Origin: Pseudomonas sp. R5(2019)
GTDB lineage: Bacteria; Pseudomonadota; Gammaproteobacteria; Pseudomonadales; Pseudomonadaceae
DNA length: 64,000 nucleotides
Reading direction: 5' to 3'
NCBI RefSeq assembly: GCF_009905435.1
Contig: NZ_JAAAMT010000013.1
Location: forward strand, 55,129 to 119,128
Position 1 is the stretch's first letter. Each line of letters starts with the position of its first letter. The notes under the pieces were generated by a model, which did not search any database, was not told the DNA's origin, and was given only the letters and a program-made list of their open reading frames with translations. This document shows, one piece after another, positions 54,391-63,930 of the stretch. The translations under genes were made by a program, and so were the position numbers.

Positions 54391-55065
54391 TTACTGCGCG
54401 CCGATCGCCTTGGTCGCCCGCGCCGCCGCTTGTTCCTGGCCCGCCTGGGCCAGGTCATTGGCCGCTTTCAGCCAGCGCTGGCGATCCACCTGGGCGGGCA
54501 ACTGTTCGGGCCGCTGCACCAAGACTGCCCAACTGCCCTCGCTTTTCCAGGCTGAAGCGAAGCTGTCGAAATCGATCGGCATGCGCCGGCTATTCCCGGA
54601 GCGCAACAACACCCGCTGCTTGAAACGGTCATAGCCGACCAGCAAGGCATAACGCGGCTCACCCCACAGAGCGCCATCGCTGTAGCGCACCAGTACCGGG
54701 TTTCCCGCTGCCACCTGCGCCAGCAAGGCTGCCAGGCTGTTGTCCAGCGGATAGACCACCATCCCGTAATCGCGCGCGACCGCTTCCATCGAACCTTGCA
54801 GCTTGTTTATGCCCGCAGGCAGCCCCAGCGGTTTTTCAAGCAAGCCCGGGGTGATGCCGACGCCCTGCTGGGAAAGGATACTGGCCAGCGCCATCGGCGC
54901 ACTCTGGTTGGCGTTGCCACGGAAGAACGGCACGCCGCTCAGTTCAACGCGCTCGGGCAAGCGGCGAACGTCTTGCGACACCTGGCCTGCACAGCCCACC
55001 AGGGTCAACGCCAGAGCGCCGGCCAACAGGAGGCGTTTGTAGAAGGGAGAAAATAACGGCAGCAT
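54391..55065 (-). CDS. C39-like lipoprotein lacking catalytic Cys and His
   Basis: 224 aa. Lipobox LTLVGC near residue 25. The C39 helix reads QSAPMALASILSQQG where the active enzyme has Cys, and GEPRYALLVGYDRF where it has the catalytic His, so both are replaced. A pseudo-peptidase scaffold is likely. C-terminus Ala/Gln-rich. Convergent with puuB. Confidence 0.7.
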   Translation of the reverse strand: MLPLFSPFYKRLLLAGALALTLVGCAGQVSQDVRRLPERVELSGVPFFRGNANQSAPMALASILSQQGVGITPGLLEKPLGLPAGINKLQGSMEAVARDYGMVVYPLDNSLAALLAQVAAGNPVLVRYSDGALWGEPRYALLVGYDRFKQRVLLRSGNSRRMPIDFDSFASAWKSEGSWAVLVQRPEQLPAQVDRQRWLKAANDLAQAGQEQAAARATKAIGAQ

Positions 55066-55288
55066 CGTCACTCACTGGTTTCTGGCGCCAGGGATACGAT
55101 CACCCGGCTCGGCCCTCGATAATAGGACTGCGGGTGGCTCAGGTATAGCGTTTGTGCGCAAAGGACGAGGCTGCATAGAGCAAACCGGCTCAACGGCTAG
55201 ACCATTGGTCAATCGCTTGAAACACAACGCCAACTAGACTGTCTTGTGTAGCAGGTGTTTAACACCTGCCAAGCCGAAGGAGGCAAGC

Positions 55289-55462
55289 ATGAGCCCGACA
55301 ATGACAATCGTCATGCTGATCGGTGCATGGCTGGCCGTCGCTGCGGCAATGCTGTGGGGGGTAGTGAGAATCGCCAGGCGCCATCACCCTCGCCAGTATC
55401 CGCAAGCGGCTCCGAGCAAGACTGCACAGCGCAAACAGGTACGACACGCCAACGCGCATTGA
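55289..55462 (+). CDS. Small single-pass membrane protein
   Basis: 57 aa from ATG 55289 with AAGGAGG 6 bases upstream. One membrane helix, MLIGAWLAVAAAMLWGVVRI (about 9-28), then a basic tail. Function not known. Confidence 0.65.
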   Translation: MSPTMTIVMLIGAWLAVAAAMLWGVVRIARRHHPRQYPQAAPSKTAQRKQVRHANAH

Positions 55463-55490
55463 TCCGCACCCCTTTCTTTAAATAGAAATG

Positions 55491-55526
55491 AAAACGGCCG
55501 ACCGGGTTACCCCGATCGGCCGTTTT
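55491..55526. terminator. Bidirectional terminator between the small membrane gene and terC
   Basis: AAAACGGCCGA...TCGGCCGTTTT with GGGGT/ACCCC inner pairing; A and T runs on both sides, so it serves both strands. Confidence 0.9.
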
Positions 55527-55547
55527 GCATTGCCCGACGATTTACGT

Positions 55548-56297
55548 TTAGGCTTCGACCGCTACGCGCTTGTGTTTGGCTCGACGCGACAGCATGTTCA
55601 ACGCCTCGATGGCCGCCGAGAAAGCCATGGCCGCATACACGTAGCCTTTCGGTACATGGGCGCCGAAACCTTCGGCAATCAGCGTCATGCCGATCATGAT
55701 CAAGAAGCCCAGGGCCAGCATGACCACAGTCGGGTTGTTGTCGATGAAGCGTGCCAGCGGGTCAGCCGCCAGCAACATCACCAACACCGCGCTGACCACC
55801 GCGATGATCATGATCGGCAAGTGCTCGGTCATGCCCACGGCGGTGATGATGCTGTCGATCGAAAAGACGATGTCCAGCACCAGGATCTGGCCGATGGCAG
55901 CCGCCAGGCCCATCGCCACCTTCGACGACAGGAGTTGCTCCTGCTGAGCGGACGGGTCGACGCTGTGATGGATTTCCTTGGTAGCCTTCCACAACAGGAA
56001 CAAGCCACCGGCGATGAGGATCATGTCCTTCCAGGAAAACACCTGGCCAAACACCTCGATAACCGGCTCGGTCAGCTGCACGATCCACGCTACGGTGCTC
56101 AACAGGCCCAGGCGCAGCACCAGTGCCAGGCCGATACCCAGGCGGCGGGCCTTGGTCTGGTGTTCAACCGGCAGTTTGTTGGTCAGGATCGAGATAAAGA
56201 TCAGGTTATCGATACCCAGCACGATTTCCATCGCCACCAGGGTGGCCAGCGCGACCCAGGCAGTAGGGCTTGAAGCGAGTTCCAGAAGGTATTCCAT
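55548..56297 (-). CDS. TerC-family integral membrane protein
   Basis: 249 aa with seven or more membrane helices. The acidic motifs [13 protein letters not shown] and [15 protein letters not shown] are the TerC signatures for metal (Mn) binding. Likely Mn2+ export or metalation of exported proteins. Follows a small lipoprotein gene in the same direction. Confidence 0.88.
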   Translation of the reverse strand: MEYLLELASSPTAWVALATLVAMEIVLGIDNLIFISILTNKLPVEHQTKARRLGIGLALVLRLGLLSTVAWIVQLTEPVIEVFGQVFSWKDMILIAGGLFLLWKATKEIHHSVDPSAQQEQLLSSKVAMGLAAAIGQILVLDIVFSIDSIITAVGMTEHLPIMIIAVVSAVLVMLLAADPLARFIDNNPTVVMLALGFLIMIGMTLIAEGFGAHVPKGYVYAAMAFSAAIEALNMLSRRAKHKRVAVEA

Positions 56298-56316
56298 GGT
56301 TCAGTCCTGAGCGGGC

Positions 56317-56556
56317 TTAAATTTCCTGAGCGGAAGGGTCACGTTTGTCTGCCGGCTTTTCGGCGGCCTCACCGTGGGTGGCTTCGTGGAGCGCCTGCTG
56401 CGCTGCCTCGTTGGTTTTGTCGATGGCCTGCTTGGCCGATTCGGCGGCCTGGTTGAGCATTTGCTGGGCCGATTTTTCCGCCTGGTCACATCCGGTGATT
56501 GCCAGCAGGGCAACCACCAGAACCAACGGCGTACCGATGGATTTGAATTCGATCAT
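56317..56556 (-). CDS. Small Ala-rich lipoprotein upstream of terC
   Basis: 79 aa. Lipobox LLAITGC near residue 23, then a heptad-rich alpha-helix (AQQMLNQAAESAKQAIDKTN, about 30-49), probably coiled coil in the envelope. 19 bases before terC, so probably co-transcribed. Confidence 0.7.
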   Translation of the reverse strand: MIEFKSIGTPLVLVVALLAITGCDQAEKSAQQMLNQAAESAKQAIDKTNEAAQQALHEATHGEAAEKPADKRDPSAQEI

Positions 56557-56688
56557 GTCTTCCTCTCATTCACGGCCAGCACTCAGGGGCTGGCTTATTG
56601 ATAGCGACGCATTCTAAAGACCGCAATACATCAGGAAAATTCGTATTTTCAGCGGCTATACTTCGGTTTTTACGAATGGACGCCCACC

Positions 56689-57594
56689 ATGCTCAATTAC
56701 CGTCAGCTGCATTACTTCTGGGTAGTGGCCAAAACCGGCAGTATCGTCCGTGCCTGCGAGCAGCTTAACCTGACCCCGCAGACTATCAGCGGGCAAATCA
56801 GCCTGCTGGAACAAACCTACGGCATCGAGCTGTTCCGCCGGGTTGGCCGCCAATTGGAGCTGACAGAAACTGGCCGCCAGACACTGACGTATGCCGAACA
56901 AATGTTTCAAATTGGCGAGGAACTGGAGGCAATGTTGCGGGCGCAGCCTGACGAACAGCAGATTCTGTTCCGGGTCGGGGTGGCGGACGTAGTGCCCAAA
57001 TCCATCGTCTACCGCCTGATCGCGCCGACCATGGAGCTAAGCGAACCGATTCGCATCAGCTGCCGGGAAGACAAGCTGGAACGCCTGCTCGCGGACCTTG
57101 CGATCCAGCGCCTGGACGTGGTGATCTCTGACAGCCCCATGCCCAGCCACCTGGATATCAAGGGCTACAGCCAGCGCCTGGGCGAATGCGGCATCAGCTT
57201 TTTCGCAACAAAGGCTCTGGCCGAGCGGTACGGGCAAGACTTCCCCCGCTGCCTGCACCAGGCCCCGCTGCTGATTCCAGGACAAGAGACCGTAGTACGT
57301 AGCCGCTTGATGCGCTGGTTTGCCGAGCAGCAACTGCAGCCGCGCATCGTTGGGGAGTTCGACGACAGCGCGCTGATGCAGGCGTTCGGGCAATCGGGCA
57401 GCGGGATCTTCATCGCCCCCAGCGTGATCGCCGACGAAGTGCAAAAACAATACGCCGTACGCCTGATCGGCCAGACCGATGCCGTGACCGAATCCTTCTA
57501 TGCCATCTCGGTCGAGCGCAAGGTCAAGCACCCGGGCGTGGTCGCCATCACCGAAGGCGCACGCCGGGAGCTGTTTAGCGGGCCGCAGGCTTAA
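56689..57594 (+). CDS. nhaR: LysR-family regulator NhaR
   Basis: 301 aa, MLNYRQLHYFWVVAKTGSIV. The N-terminal LysR helix-turn-helix (LNLTPQTISGQISLLEQTYG, about 27-46) and the C-terminal effector domain are complete. NhaR activates Na+/H+ antiport in E. coli, but the antiporter is not next to it here. Confidence 0.88.
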   Translation: MLNYRQLHYFWVVAKTGSIVRACEQLNLTPQTISGQISLLEQTYGIELFRRVGRQLELTETGRQTLTYAEQMFQIGEELEAMLRAQPDEQQILFRVGVADVVPKSIVYRLIAPTMELSEPIRISCREDKLERLLADLAIQRLDVVISDSPMPSHLDIKGYSQRLGECGISFFATKALAERYGQDFPRCLHQAPLLIPGQETVVRSRLMRWFAEQQLQPRIVGEFDDSALMQAFGQSGSGIFIAPSVIADEVQKQYAVRLIGQTDAVTESFYAISVERKVKHPGVVAITEGARRELFSGPQA

Positions 57595-57608
57595 TCAGCG
57601 GATCGCGA

Positions 57609-58118
57609 TCAGAATGCGCCCATGAAGTCGCGCTTGCCGACTTCGACGCCGTTGTGGCGCAGGATCGCGTAAGTGGTGGTGACGTGGAAGAAAAACTGCG
57701 GCAGGCCGTAGGTCAGCAGGTAGCTCTGGCCGGTGAAACGCTTTTCTTTCGGTGTGCCTGGCCGGGTGACGATTTCCCGGCCTTCCTGGCCGTCGATCTG
57801 GGCTGGTTCGATCGTGGCGATGAACGCCTGAACCTTGGTCAGCAACGCCTGCAGGTCGGCGAACGTGCGCTCGGTATCTTCATAGACCGGCACTTCGACA
57901 CCGACCAGACGCGCCGAAACACCCTTGGCGAAATCAACCGCGATCTGCACCTGACGGATCAGCGGGAACATATCCGGATACAGACGCGCCTGAAGCAAGG
58001 CGTCAGGGTCAATATTTTTCGCCTTGGCGTGGGCTTCTGCCTTGTTCAACACATCGCTCAGGCTGCCCAGCATCTGCTTGAAGACGGGAACCGAGGCGGC
58101 GTACAGAGAAATACTCAT
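57609..58118 (-). CDS. DUF1993 family protein
   Basis: 169 aa from ATG 58118 (the frame extends upstream). SISLYAASVPVFKQMLGSL and LYPDMFPLIRQVQIAVDFAK are the DUF1993 pattern. No reaction established; helical bundle fold predicted. Confidence 0.82.
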   Translation of the reverse strand: MSISLYAASVPVFKQMLGSLSDVLNKAEAHAKAKNIDPDALLQARLYPDMFPLIRQVQIAVDFAKGVSARLVGVEVPVYEDTERTFADLQALLTKVQAFIATIEPAQIDGQEGREIVTRPGTPKEKRFTGQSYLLTYGLPQFFFHVTTTYAILRHNGVEVGKRDFMGAF

Positions 58119-58215
58119 GGAATGTCCTTGTGAGTGGGGCAATAAAGGGCGGCGGCTTGTCTTTTGGGAAGCAAAGACCCTAGGCTAGGCGCTTTCAATC
58201 GCCAGAGACAGAGCC

Positions 58216-58863
58216 ATGTCCGCCGAACACGATACTCCTTCTGATGCACGGCTCAACACCACAGAAATTCGCCTTCTTGGCTCGCTGATCGAAAAGCAGG
58301 CCACCAGCCCCGAAACCTACCCCCTGACCCTCAATGCCCTGGTACTGGCCTGCAACCAGAAAACCAGTCGCGAGCCCGTCACCAACCTCACCCCCGGCCA
58401 GGTCGGCCAGAGCCTGCGCGCGCTGGAAGGCCAGGGCATGGCTCGCCTGCAGATGGGCAGCCGCGCCGACCGTTGGGAACACCGGCTGGACAAGGCGCTG
58501 GAACTGGTGCCGGCGCAAGTGACATTACTCGGGTTGATGTTTTTGCGCGGGCCACAGACGGTCAACGAGCTGCTGACCCGCAGCGCCCGCATGCATGAAT
58601 TCGAAGATGCCGAACAGGTTGTGCACCAGCTCGAACGCCTGATCGCCCGTGGCTTTGCCCTGCACCTGCCGCGCCAGGCGGGTCAGCGCGAAGATCGTTA
58701 CACCCACGCCATGGGCGATCCGGCGGACATTGAAGCGATCCTCGCGGCACGCCAGCAGGGGCCGGAGCGGTCGAGCGGTGTGTCGTCGGATCGCATCGAA
58801 GAACTCGAAGCGCGGATCGCGGCGCTGGAAGAGCGCCTGGCACGTTTGGAAGACGCTTCCTGA
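58216..58863 (+). CDS. yceH: YceH family (DUF480) protein
   Basis: 215 aa. [20 protein letters not shown] and [15 protein letters not shown] winged-helix segments (two wHTH domains), and a C-terminal coiled coil ([17 protein letters not shown]). Probable DNA-binding regulator of unknown target. Confidence 0.85.
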   Translation: MSAEHDTPSDARLNTTEIRLLGSLIEKQATSPETYPLTLNALVLACNQKTSREPVTNLTPGQVGQSLRALEGQGMARLQMGSRADRWEHRLDKALELVPAQVTLLGLMFLRGPQTVNELLTRSARMHEFEDAEQVVHQLERLIARGFALHLPRQAGQREDRYTHAMGDPADIEAILAARQQGPERSSGVSSDRIEELEARIAALEERLARLEDAS

Positions 58864-58871
58864 ATCGCGTT

Positions 58872-58956
58872 GAGCTTATCGCGGGCAAGCCTTGCTCCCA
58901 CACAAGGTGGAGCAAGGCTTTTAATAATGTAGGAGCCGGGCTTGCCCGCGAAGCTC
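58872..58956. repeat. REPIN (paired REP elements) with terminator-like hairpin
   Basis: GAGCTTATCGCGGGCAAGCC and GGCTTGCCCGCGAAGCTC form the outer inverted pair, and AAGCCTTGCTCC/GGAGCAAGGCTT an inner stem, typical Pseudomonas REP organisation. Confidence 0.85.
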
Positions 58957-58972
58957 TTCTCAATTCAACACA

Positions 58973-59791
58973 TCACCCACGGGCGTACTCGACCGCCTTG
59001 CTCACCTGCTCTGCTGACGGCCGCACGCCGGTGTACAGCACAAACTGCTCCAGCGCCTGCAGGGCAATCACTTCAAGCCCGGTGATCACCTGCTTGCCCA
59101 GCGCCTGGCCCTTGAGCACCAGCGGGGTTTGCGGCGGCAAGGCCACCACATCAAACACCGTTTGCGCCGCCTCGATGGCATCCACCTCAAAGGACAACTC
59201 ATCGGCCTCGGCGCCACCACTCATGCCAATCGGTGTCACGTTCACCAGCAGCTGCGGGCGCAACACGCCCAATTCAGCCTGCCACTCATAGCCACAGGCC
59301 AGCGCCAGCGACCGCCCCGCTTCGGCATTGCGCGCCACAATCGTCCCGCGCTTGAACCCGGCATCGCGAAACGCCGACGCCACCGCCTTGGCCATCCCGC
59401 CGCTGCCGCGCAAGGCGAAGGAGGTGTCCGGGGCCAGTTGGTGCTGCTCGATCAACTGGCGAATCGCCAGGTAGTCCGTGTTATAGGCCTTCAAATGCCC
59501 ATCGGTGTTGACCACTGTATTGATCGATTGAATCGCCGCGGCCGACGGGTCCAGCTCGTCAACCAGCGGGATACAGGCCTCCTTGAACGGCATCGAGACA
59601 CCGCAGCCGCGAATGCCCAGCGCCCGGATCCCGCCTACCGCTGCCGGCAGGTCGCGGGTGGTCATGGCCTTGTAGTAATAATTGAGCCCCAGTTGCTCAT
59701 ACAGGTGGTTATGAAAACGCACGCCAAAGGTGCCTGGCCGCCCGGCCAGTGACATGCACAGGACTGTGTCCTTGTTGGGAATCAGAGGCAT
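58973..59791 (-). CDS. Shikimate dehydrogenase-like protein (AroE/SdhL type)
   Basis: 272 aa from ATG 59791 (GGAG upstream); earlier in-frame ATGs lack a good site. GRPGTFGVRFHNHLYEQLGL start, catalytic Lys in VSMPFKEA and Asp in AYNTDYLA, and NADP-binding RGSGGMAKAVASAFRD. Shikimate or quinate oxidoreductase; a non-housekeeping paralogue is likely because AroE proper is normally elsewhere. Confidence 0.82.
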   Translation of the reverse strand: MPLIPNKDTVLCMSLAGRPGTFGVRFHNHLYEQLGLNYYYKAMTTRDLPAAVGGIRALGIRGCGVSMPFKEACIPLVDELDPSAAAIQSINTVVNTDGHLKAYNTDYLAIRQLIEQHQLAPDTSFALRGSGGMAKAVASAFRDAGFKRGTIVARNAEAGRSLALACGYEWQAELGVLRPQLLVNVTPIGMSGGAEADELSFEVDAIEAAQTVFDVVALPPQTPLVLKGQALGKQVITGLEVIALQALEQFVLYTGVRPSAEQVSKAVEYARG

Positions 59792-60010
59792 CGTTCTCTC
59801 CATTGCTTGGGTGTCAGTCATCCGCTTGACGGACCTTACACAACCTTTACCCATCGACTACGCAGAATCTTAAAAAATCGTTGTCTTAATCTCCAACCCA
59901 ACCGTGCATCCGTTCGCTTCACCGTCATCAATGTTGACTATCGAGCAGGGTGATTTTTCCCACCTCATGTCAGCCGTTACTCTGGCGACCATGAACTGAA
60001 GGAGAGTGCC

Positions 60011-60193
60011 ATGCCCACCGTTAAGATCATGTCCGTTATCGGCAGCGCCGTGCCAGAGCGCCTGCGCGACGCTGGCCTGCTGGCGTGCTGGTACCTGGTC
60101 CAGGACGGCGAGCCGATCAGCGGCCCACTGACCTCGCTGCCGGCGGCCGAAGCGCTGTACCAAAGCCTGACCCCAATGGCTTCTGGCTATTGA
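60011..60193 (+). CDS. Small conserved Pseudomonas protein
   Basis: 60 aa, GAAGGAG before the ATG. MPTVKIMSVIGSAVPERL then LLACWYLVQDGEPISGPL. Unknown function. A terminator follows. Confidence 0.65.
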   Translation: MPTVKIMSVIGSAVPERLRDAGLLACWYLVQDGEPISGPLTSLPAAEALYQSLTPMASGY

Positions 60194-60230
60194 TCACTGT
60201 CTTCATCGTGCGTTGCTCCGCACACCCCTT

Positions 60231-60255
60231 GCCCCGCCTGGTTGCGGGGCTTTTT
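60231..60255 (+). terminator. Terminator after the small protein
   Basis: GCCCCGC-CTGGTT-GCGGGGC followed by TTTTT. Confidence 0.9.
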
Positions 60256-60391
60256 ACTGTCCACGCCAAAATATTTTCCTGCGTGGCTGCAATCGACAGC
60301 GCGTCGGCCATACTCATAAAATGTGGCGGTTTTTCAAAAGAAAAATGCTTGCAACACCAACGGCATACTTAACCTTTAGTGAGCGCTACAC

Positions 60392-61309
60392 GTGAAAACT
60401 TCCCTTTCGATCTTGAGCCTGATCCTGCTACTGACAGGAACTGCCGCCGTCACGTCGAACGCTGTTGCCCAACCTGCCCCCGCCGTCCAGCGAGACCCTT
60501 CACAACTTCACCTGGCCTCCGGCAGTGCGTTGCTGATCGACTTGCAGACCCACCAGGTGCTGTATGCCCATAACCCCGACCGCGTCGTCCCGATCGCCTC
60601 GGTCACCAAACTGATGACGGCCATGGTGGTGCTGGATGCCAAGCAGTCCATGGATGAGATCCTGACCGTCACCATCAAGCACAACCCGGACATGAAGGGC
60701 GTGTTCTCCCGCGTGCGACTCGGCAGCCAGCTGAATCGCCGGGAAATGCTGCTGATTACCCTCATGTCCTCGGAAAACCGCGCCGCCACTACCCTCGCCC
60801 ACCACTACCCGGGCGGTTACGGGGCGTTTATCGCCGCCATGAACGCCAAGGCCAGGGCGCTGGGCATGAGCCACACCCGCTATGTCGAGCCCACCGGTCT
60901 GTCGACTCACAACGTGTCCACCGCGCGCGACCTGAGCAAGTTGCTGCTGGCCTCGCGCAATTACCCGCTGCTGGGTGAACTGAGCACTACGCGCGCGAAG
61001 ACCGTGGCCTTCAAGAAACCCAACTATTCGCTGGGTTTTCATAATACCGACCATCTGGTGAACAAGAGCAACTGGGATATCAAACTGACCAAGACCGGGT
61101 TCACCAACAAAGCCGGCCACTGCCTGGTGCTGTTAACCAGCATGGCGGACCGCCCGGTGGCCATGGTGATTCTCGACGCCTTCGGCAAATACACCCACTT
61201 CGCCGATGCCACACGCCTGCGCAAATGGATGGAAACCGGCAAGAGCGGCCCGGCGCCGGCGGTTGCCATGCGCTACAAGGCGAATAAACACGGTCAGGTG
61301 GCTGACTGA
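60392..61309 (+). CDS. pbpG: D-alanyl-D-alanine endopeptidase (PBP7/8)
   Basis: 305 aa from GTG 60392. Signal peptide ends near NAVAQ (about 26). Active site SxxK in IASVTKLMT (about 68-76), second motif SSEN and third KTGFT near the end. Cuts peptidoglycan crosslinks in the periplasm. Confidence 0.92.
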   Translation: MKTSLSILSLILLLTGTAAVTSNAVAQPAPAVQRDPSQLHLASGSALLIDLQTHQVLYAHNPDRVVPIASVTKLMTAMVVLDAKQSMDEILTVTIKHNPDMKGVFSRVRLGSQLNRREMLLITLMSSENRAATTLAHHYPGGYGAFIAAMNAKARALGMSHTRYVEPTGLSTHNVSTARDLSKLLLASRNYPLLGELSTTRAKTVAFKKPNYSLGFHNTDHLVNKSNWDIKLTKTGFTNKAGHCLVLLTSMADRPVAMVILDAFGKYTHFADATRLRKWMETGKSGPAPAVAMRYKANKHGQVAD

Positions 61310-61553
61310 TTAGCTTTGGCGCTTGCTGGCGTACATCCTTGCATCTGCCAGCGCCAGCAAACGCTTGATGGAATCAAAAATTCATGAACAACAGGCTCTG
61401 CGCATAGTTGAGCCCGATCCGCCGCTAGAGCCCTGCGCGTCAAAAAAGTGCCACACGACCGATCGGCGGTCACCGGCGTGGCGTTGAGGAAGTTGTATCA
61501 CTAGCTATGCTTTGGCTCGACAGCAGGCATCCCGTCCTGCCGAGGCCAGGCCC

Positions 61554-62039
61554 ATGTCCCTTTCCGATGCCCTGCTCCTGACCCTTATCCTGCTGGCAGC
61601 CCTGGGCTGCGGCCTGATGGGCGGGTTGTTCTTCGCCTTCTCCAATTTCGTCATGCACGCCCTGGGTCGCCTGTCGCCCGCCAACGGCATCGCAGCGATG
61701 CAGTCGATCAACCTGATGGTCCTTAACCCGCTGTTTCTCTCCGTGTTCATGGGGACCTCGGTGGCCTGCCTGTTGCTGATCGTCTACGCGCTGGTGCGCT
61801 GGTCTGCGCCGGGCACACTGCTGTTGACGGCTGGCAGCGGGCTTTTTTTGCTGGGCAATTTTGTCGTGACGATGCTCTGCAACGTGCCGCGCAACGAGTT
61901 GCTGGCGCGGGTCGAGGTGGACAGTGACGAAGCACAGGGGCTGTGGCAGGAATATTTGCGCGACTGGACGCGCTGGAACCATGTGCGCACGGTGACGGCG
62001 TTGGGTGCGGCGGCGTTGTTGATTCTGGCGGTGCGGTGA
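61554..62039 (+). CDS. DUF1772 membrane protein (anthrone oxygenase-like)
   Basis: 161 aa, MSLSDALLLTLILLAALGCG with four hydrophobic helices. NFVVTMLCNVPRNELLARVE and WNHVRTVTALGAAALLIL are typical of DUF1772. Small integral membrane protein; enzymatic role unproven. Its stop abuts the broken response regulator. Confidence 0.82.
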   Translation: MSLSDALLLTLILLAALGCGLMGGLFFAFSNFVMHALGRLSPANGIAAMQSINLMVLNPLFLSVFMGTSVACLLLIVYALVRWSAPGTLLLTAGSGLFLLGNFVVTMLCNVPRNELLARVEVDSDEAQGLWQEYLRDWTRWNHVRTVTALGAAALLILAVR

Positions 62040-62567
62040 TTGGGCGGGCCTCATTCGCGGGGCCAGCTCCTCGGGCACCTACGGCGCACCCTGGGCGTGA
62101 CCACGCCGATCCTGATGATCAGCGCCCTTTCGGACGTCGACGAGCGGGTTCGTGGCTTGCGCGCCGGCGGTGACGACTACCTGACCAAGCCGTTTGCCAG
62201 CGATGAAATGGCCGCGCGGGTCGAGGTGCTGCTGCGGCGCAACCAGGCCAGCGCGCCGTCCAACACTTCACTGAGCGTCGCGGACTTGACCCTGGACCTG
62301 ATCAGCCATCAAGCCCGCCGCGCCGAACAAACGCTTGATCTGCTGCCCACCGAATACAAATTGCTGGAGTTTCTGATGCGCAACGCCGGGCAGGTGTTGA
62401 CCCGGATGATGATCTTCGAGGAAGTCTGGGGCTATCACTTCGACCCCGGCACCAACCTCATCGACGTGCACATCGGCCGCTTGCGCAAGAAAATCGACCC
62501 GCCTGGCCAGACCCCACTGATTCGCACGGTGCGAGGCTCCGGCTATGTCATTGCCGAACCCGTCTAA
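62040..62567 (+). pseudogene. OmpR-family response regulator missing the N-terminal half of its receiver
   Basis: 175 codons at most. Visible homology starts around GHLRRTLGVTTPILMISAL and runs through DVDERVRGLRAGGDDYLTKP to a full winged helix (LLPTEYKLLEFLMRNAGQVL, VRGSGYVIAEPV). The usual first 70 or so residues with the acidic pocket and phosphoacceptor Asp are absent. The frame opens immediately after the DUF1772 stop, with no good start or ribosome site. Remnant or non-phosphorylatable regulator. Confidence 0.8.
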
Positions 62568-63918
62568 GGGCTGGCGTTCTTCCAGCAGTCGACTGCTGGC
62601 GCTGTACAGTTTCCTGTTCGTGGCCTGGAGCAGCATCCTCCTGGGCGCACTGTATTACGAGGTCTCCAGCTACCTGAACAAACTCGCCCACCATTCCCTG
62701 CTGCAGCGCCAGCATCTGCTGTCGCGCATGGAAGGCAAACAGCTGGACGACGCCCTCGCCGCCAGCCAGACCTTCGACACCCGCGCCTTCGACGCCTACG
62801 GCCTGTTCGACAACGACCTGGCGCCGCTGGCCGGGCAGATCCGCCAGATCCCGCCACACCTGGACCTGGACGGGCGCATCCACGAACTGCCCGATTGCCT
62901 GCACATCGACGACCCCAAATTGCCGCAGGAAAGCTGCGACGCCGTGGCGGTGCGCACCCGCGACGGGCGCTGGCTGGTGCTGGTGCGTGACAACGGCTCG
63001 TTGTTCGCGGTCAACCGCATCATCCTACATGCGATGTTCTGGGGTATCTCGCTGACCATCCTCCCTGGCATCGCCGGTTGGCACCTGCTGCGCCGCCGGC
63101 CGTTGCGACGCATCCGCGGCATTCAGGCCAGCGCCGAGGCCATCGTCGCCGGCGACCTGACCCACCGCCTGCCGCTGTCCAATCGACGCGACGAGCTGGA
63201 CATGCTGGCGGCCATTGTCAACGCCATGCTCGACCGCATCGAGCGGCTGATGATGGAAGTCAAAGGCGTGTGCGACAACATTGCCCACGACCTGCGCACC
63301 CCGCTGACCCGCTTGCGCGCGCAGCTGTACCGCATTCAACAGCAAGCCCCCGAAGATTCGCCGCAGGCCCTGCAACTGGAGCAGGCCATCGCCGAAACCG
63401 ACACCTTGATGGCACGCTTTCGCGGCCTGCTGCGCATCAGCGAACTGGAAGACCACCAGCGCCGCGCAGGCTTTGTCGAGCTTGACCCACTGCCGTTGCT
63501 GCGCGAGCTGCACGACTTCTACTTGCCGCTGGCCGAAGACGAACACATCGAACTGCGCCTGGAGGCCCCAGAGCAACTGCCACGCATCGATGGCGACCGG
63601 GCGCTGCTGTTCGAGGCGCTGGGCAACCTGTTAAGCAACGCGATCAAATTCACTCCACCCGATGGCACCGTGATCCTGCGCGCCACAGGCTCGCGCATCG
63701 AAGTCCTCGACAGCGGCCCGGGCATTCCCGAAAGCGAGCGCGAAGCGGTATTGCAACGTTTTTACCGCACCGAAAACGGCAGCCAGCACAACGGCTTCGG
63801 GCTGGGCCTGTCGATCGTCGCCGCGATTGTCGGCCTGCACGGCTTTCGCCTGGAGATCGGCAGCAGCCCGCTGGGCGGCGCGCGGGTAGGGATTGAATGC
63901 CAACCCGACCCGTTGTGA
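62545..63918 (+). CDS. Sensor histidine kinase partnered with the truncated regulator
   Basis: 457 aa, ATG 62545 overlapping the regulator by 23 bases. Membrane helices about 18-38 and 156-175 flank a small periplasmic domain with two Cys (DCLHIDD and ESCDAV). HAMP about 180-235; phosphoacceptor His248 in NIAHDLRTPLTRLR; ATPase boxes in EALGNLLSNAIKFTPPDG, DSGPGIPE and NGFGLGLSIVAAIV. Intact. Confidence 0.9.
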   Translation: MSLPNPSKGWRSSSSRLLALYSFLFVAWSSILLGALYYEVSSYLNKLAHHSLLQRQHLLSRMEGKQLDDALAASQTFDTRAFDAYGLFDNDLAPLAGQIRQIPPHLDLDGRIHELPDCLHIDDPKLPQESCDAVAVRTRDGRWLVLVRDNGSLFAVNRIILHAMFWGISLTILPGIAGWHLLRRRPLRRIRGIQASAEAIVAGDLTHRLPLSNRRDELDMLAAIVNAMLDRIERLMMEVKGVCDNIAHDLRTPLTRLRAQLYRIQQQAPEDSPQALQLEQAIAETDTLMARFRGLLRISELEDHQRRAGFVELDPLPLLRELHDFYLPLAEDEHIELRLEAPEQLPRIDGDRALLFEALGNLLSNAIKFTPPDGTVILRATGSRIEVLDSGPGIPESEREAVLQRFYRTENGSQHNGFGLGLSIVAAIVGLHGFRLEIGSSPLGGARVGIECQPDPL

Positions 63919-63930
63919 ACACGGATCTAA

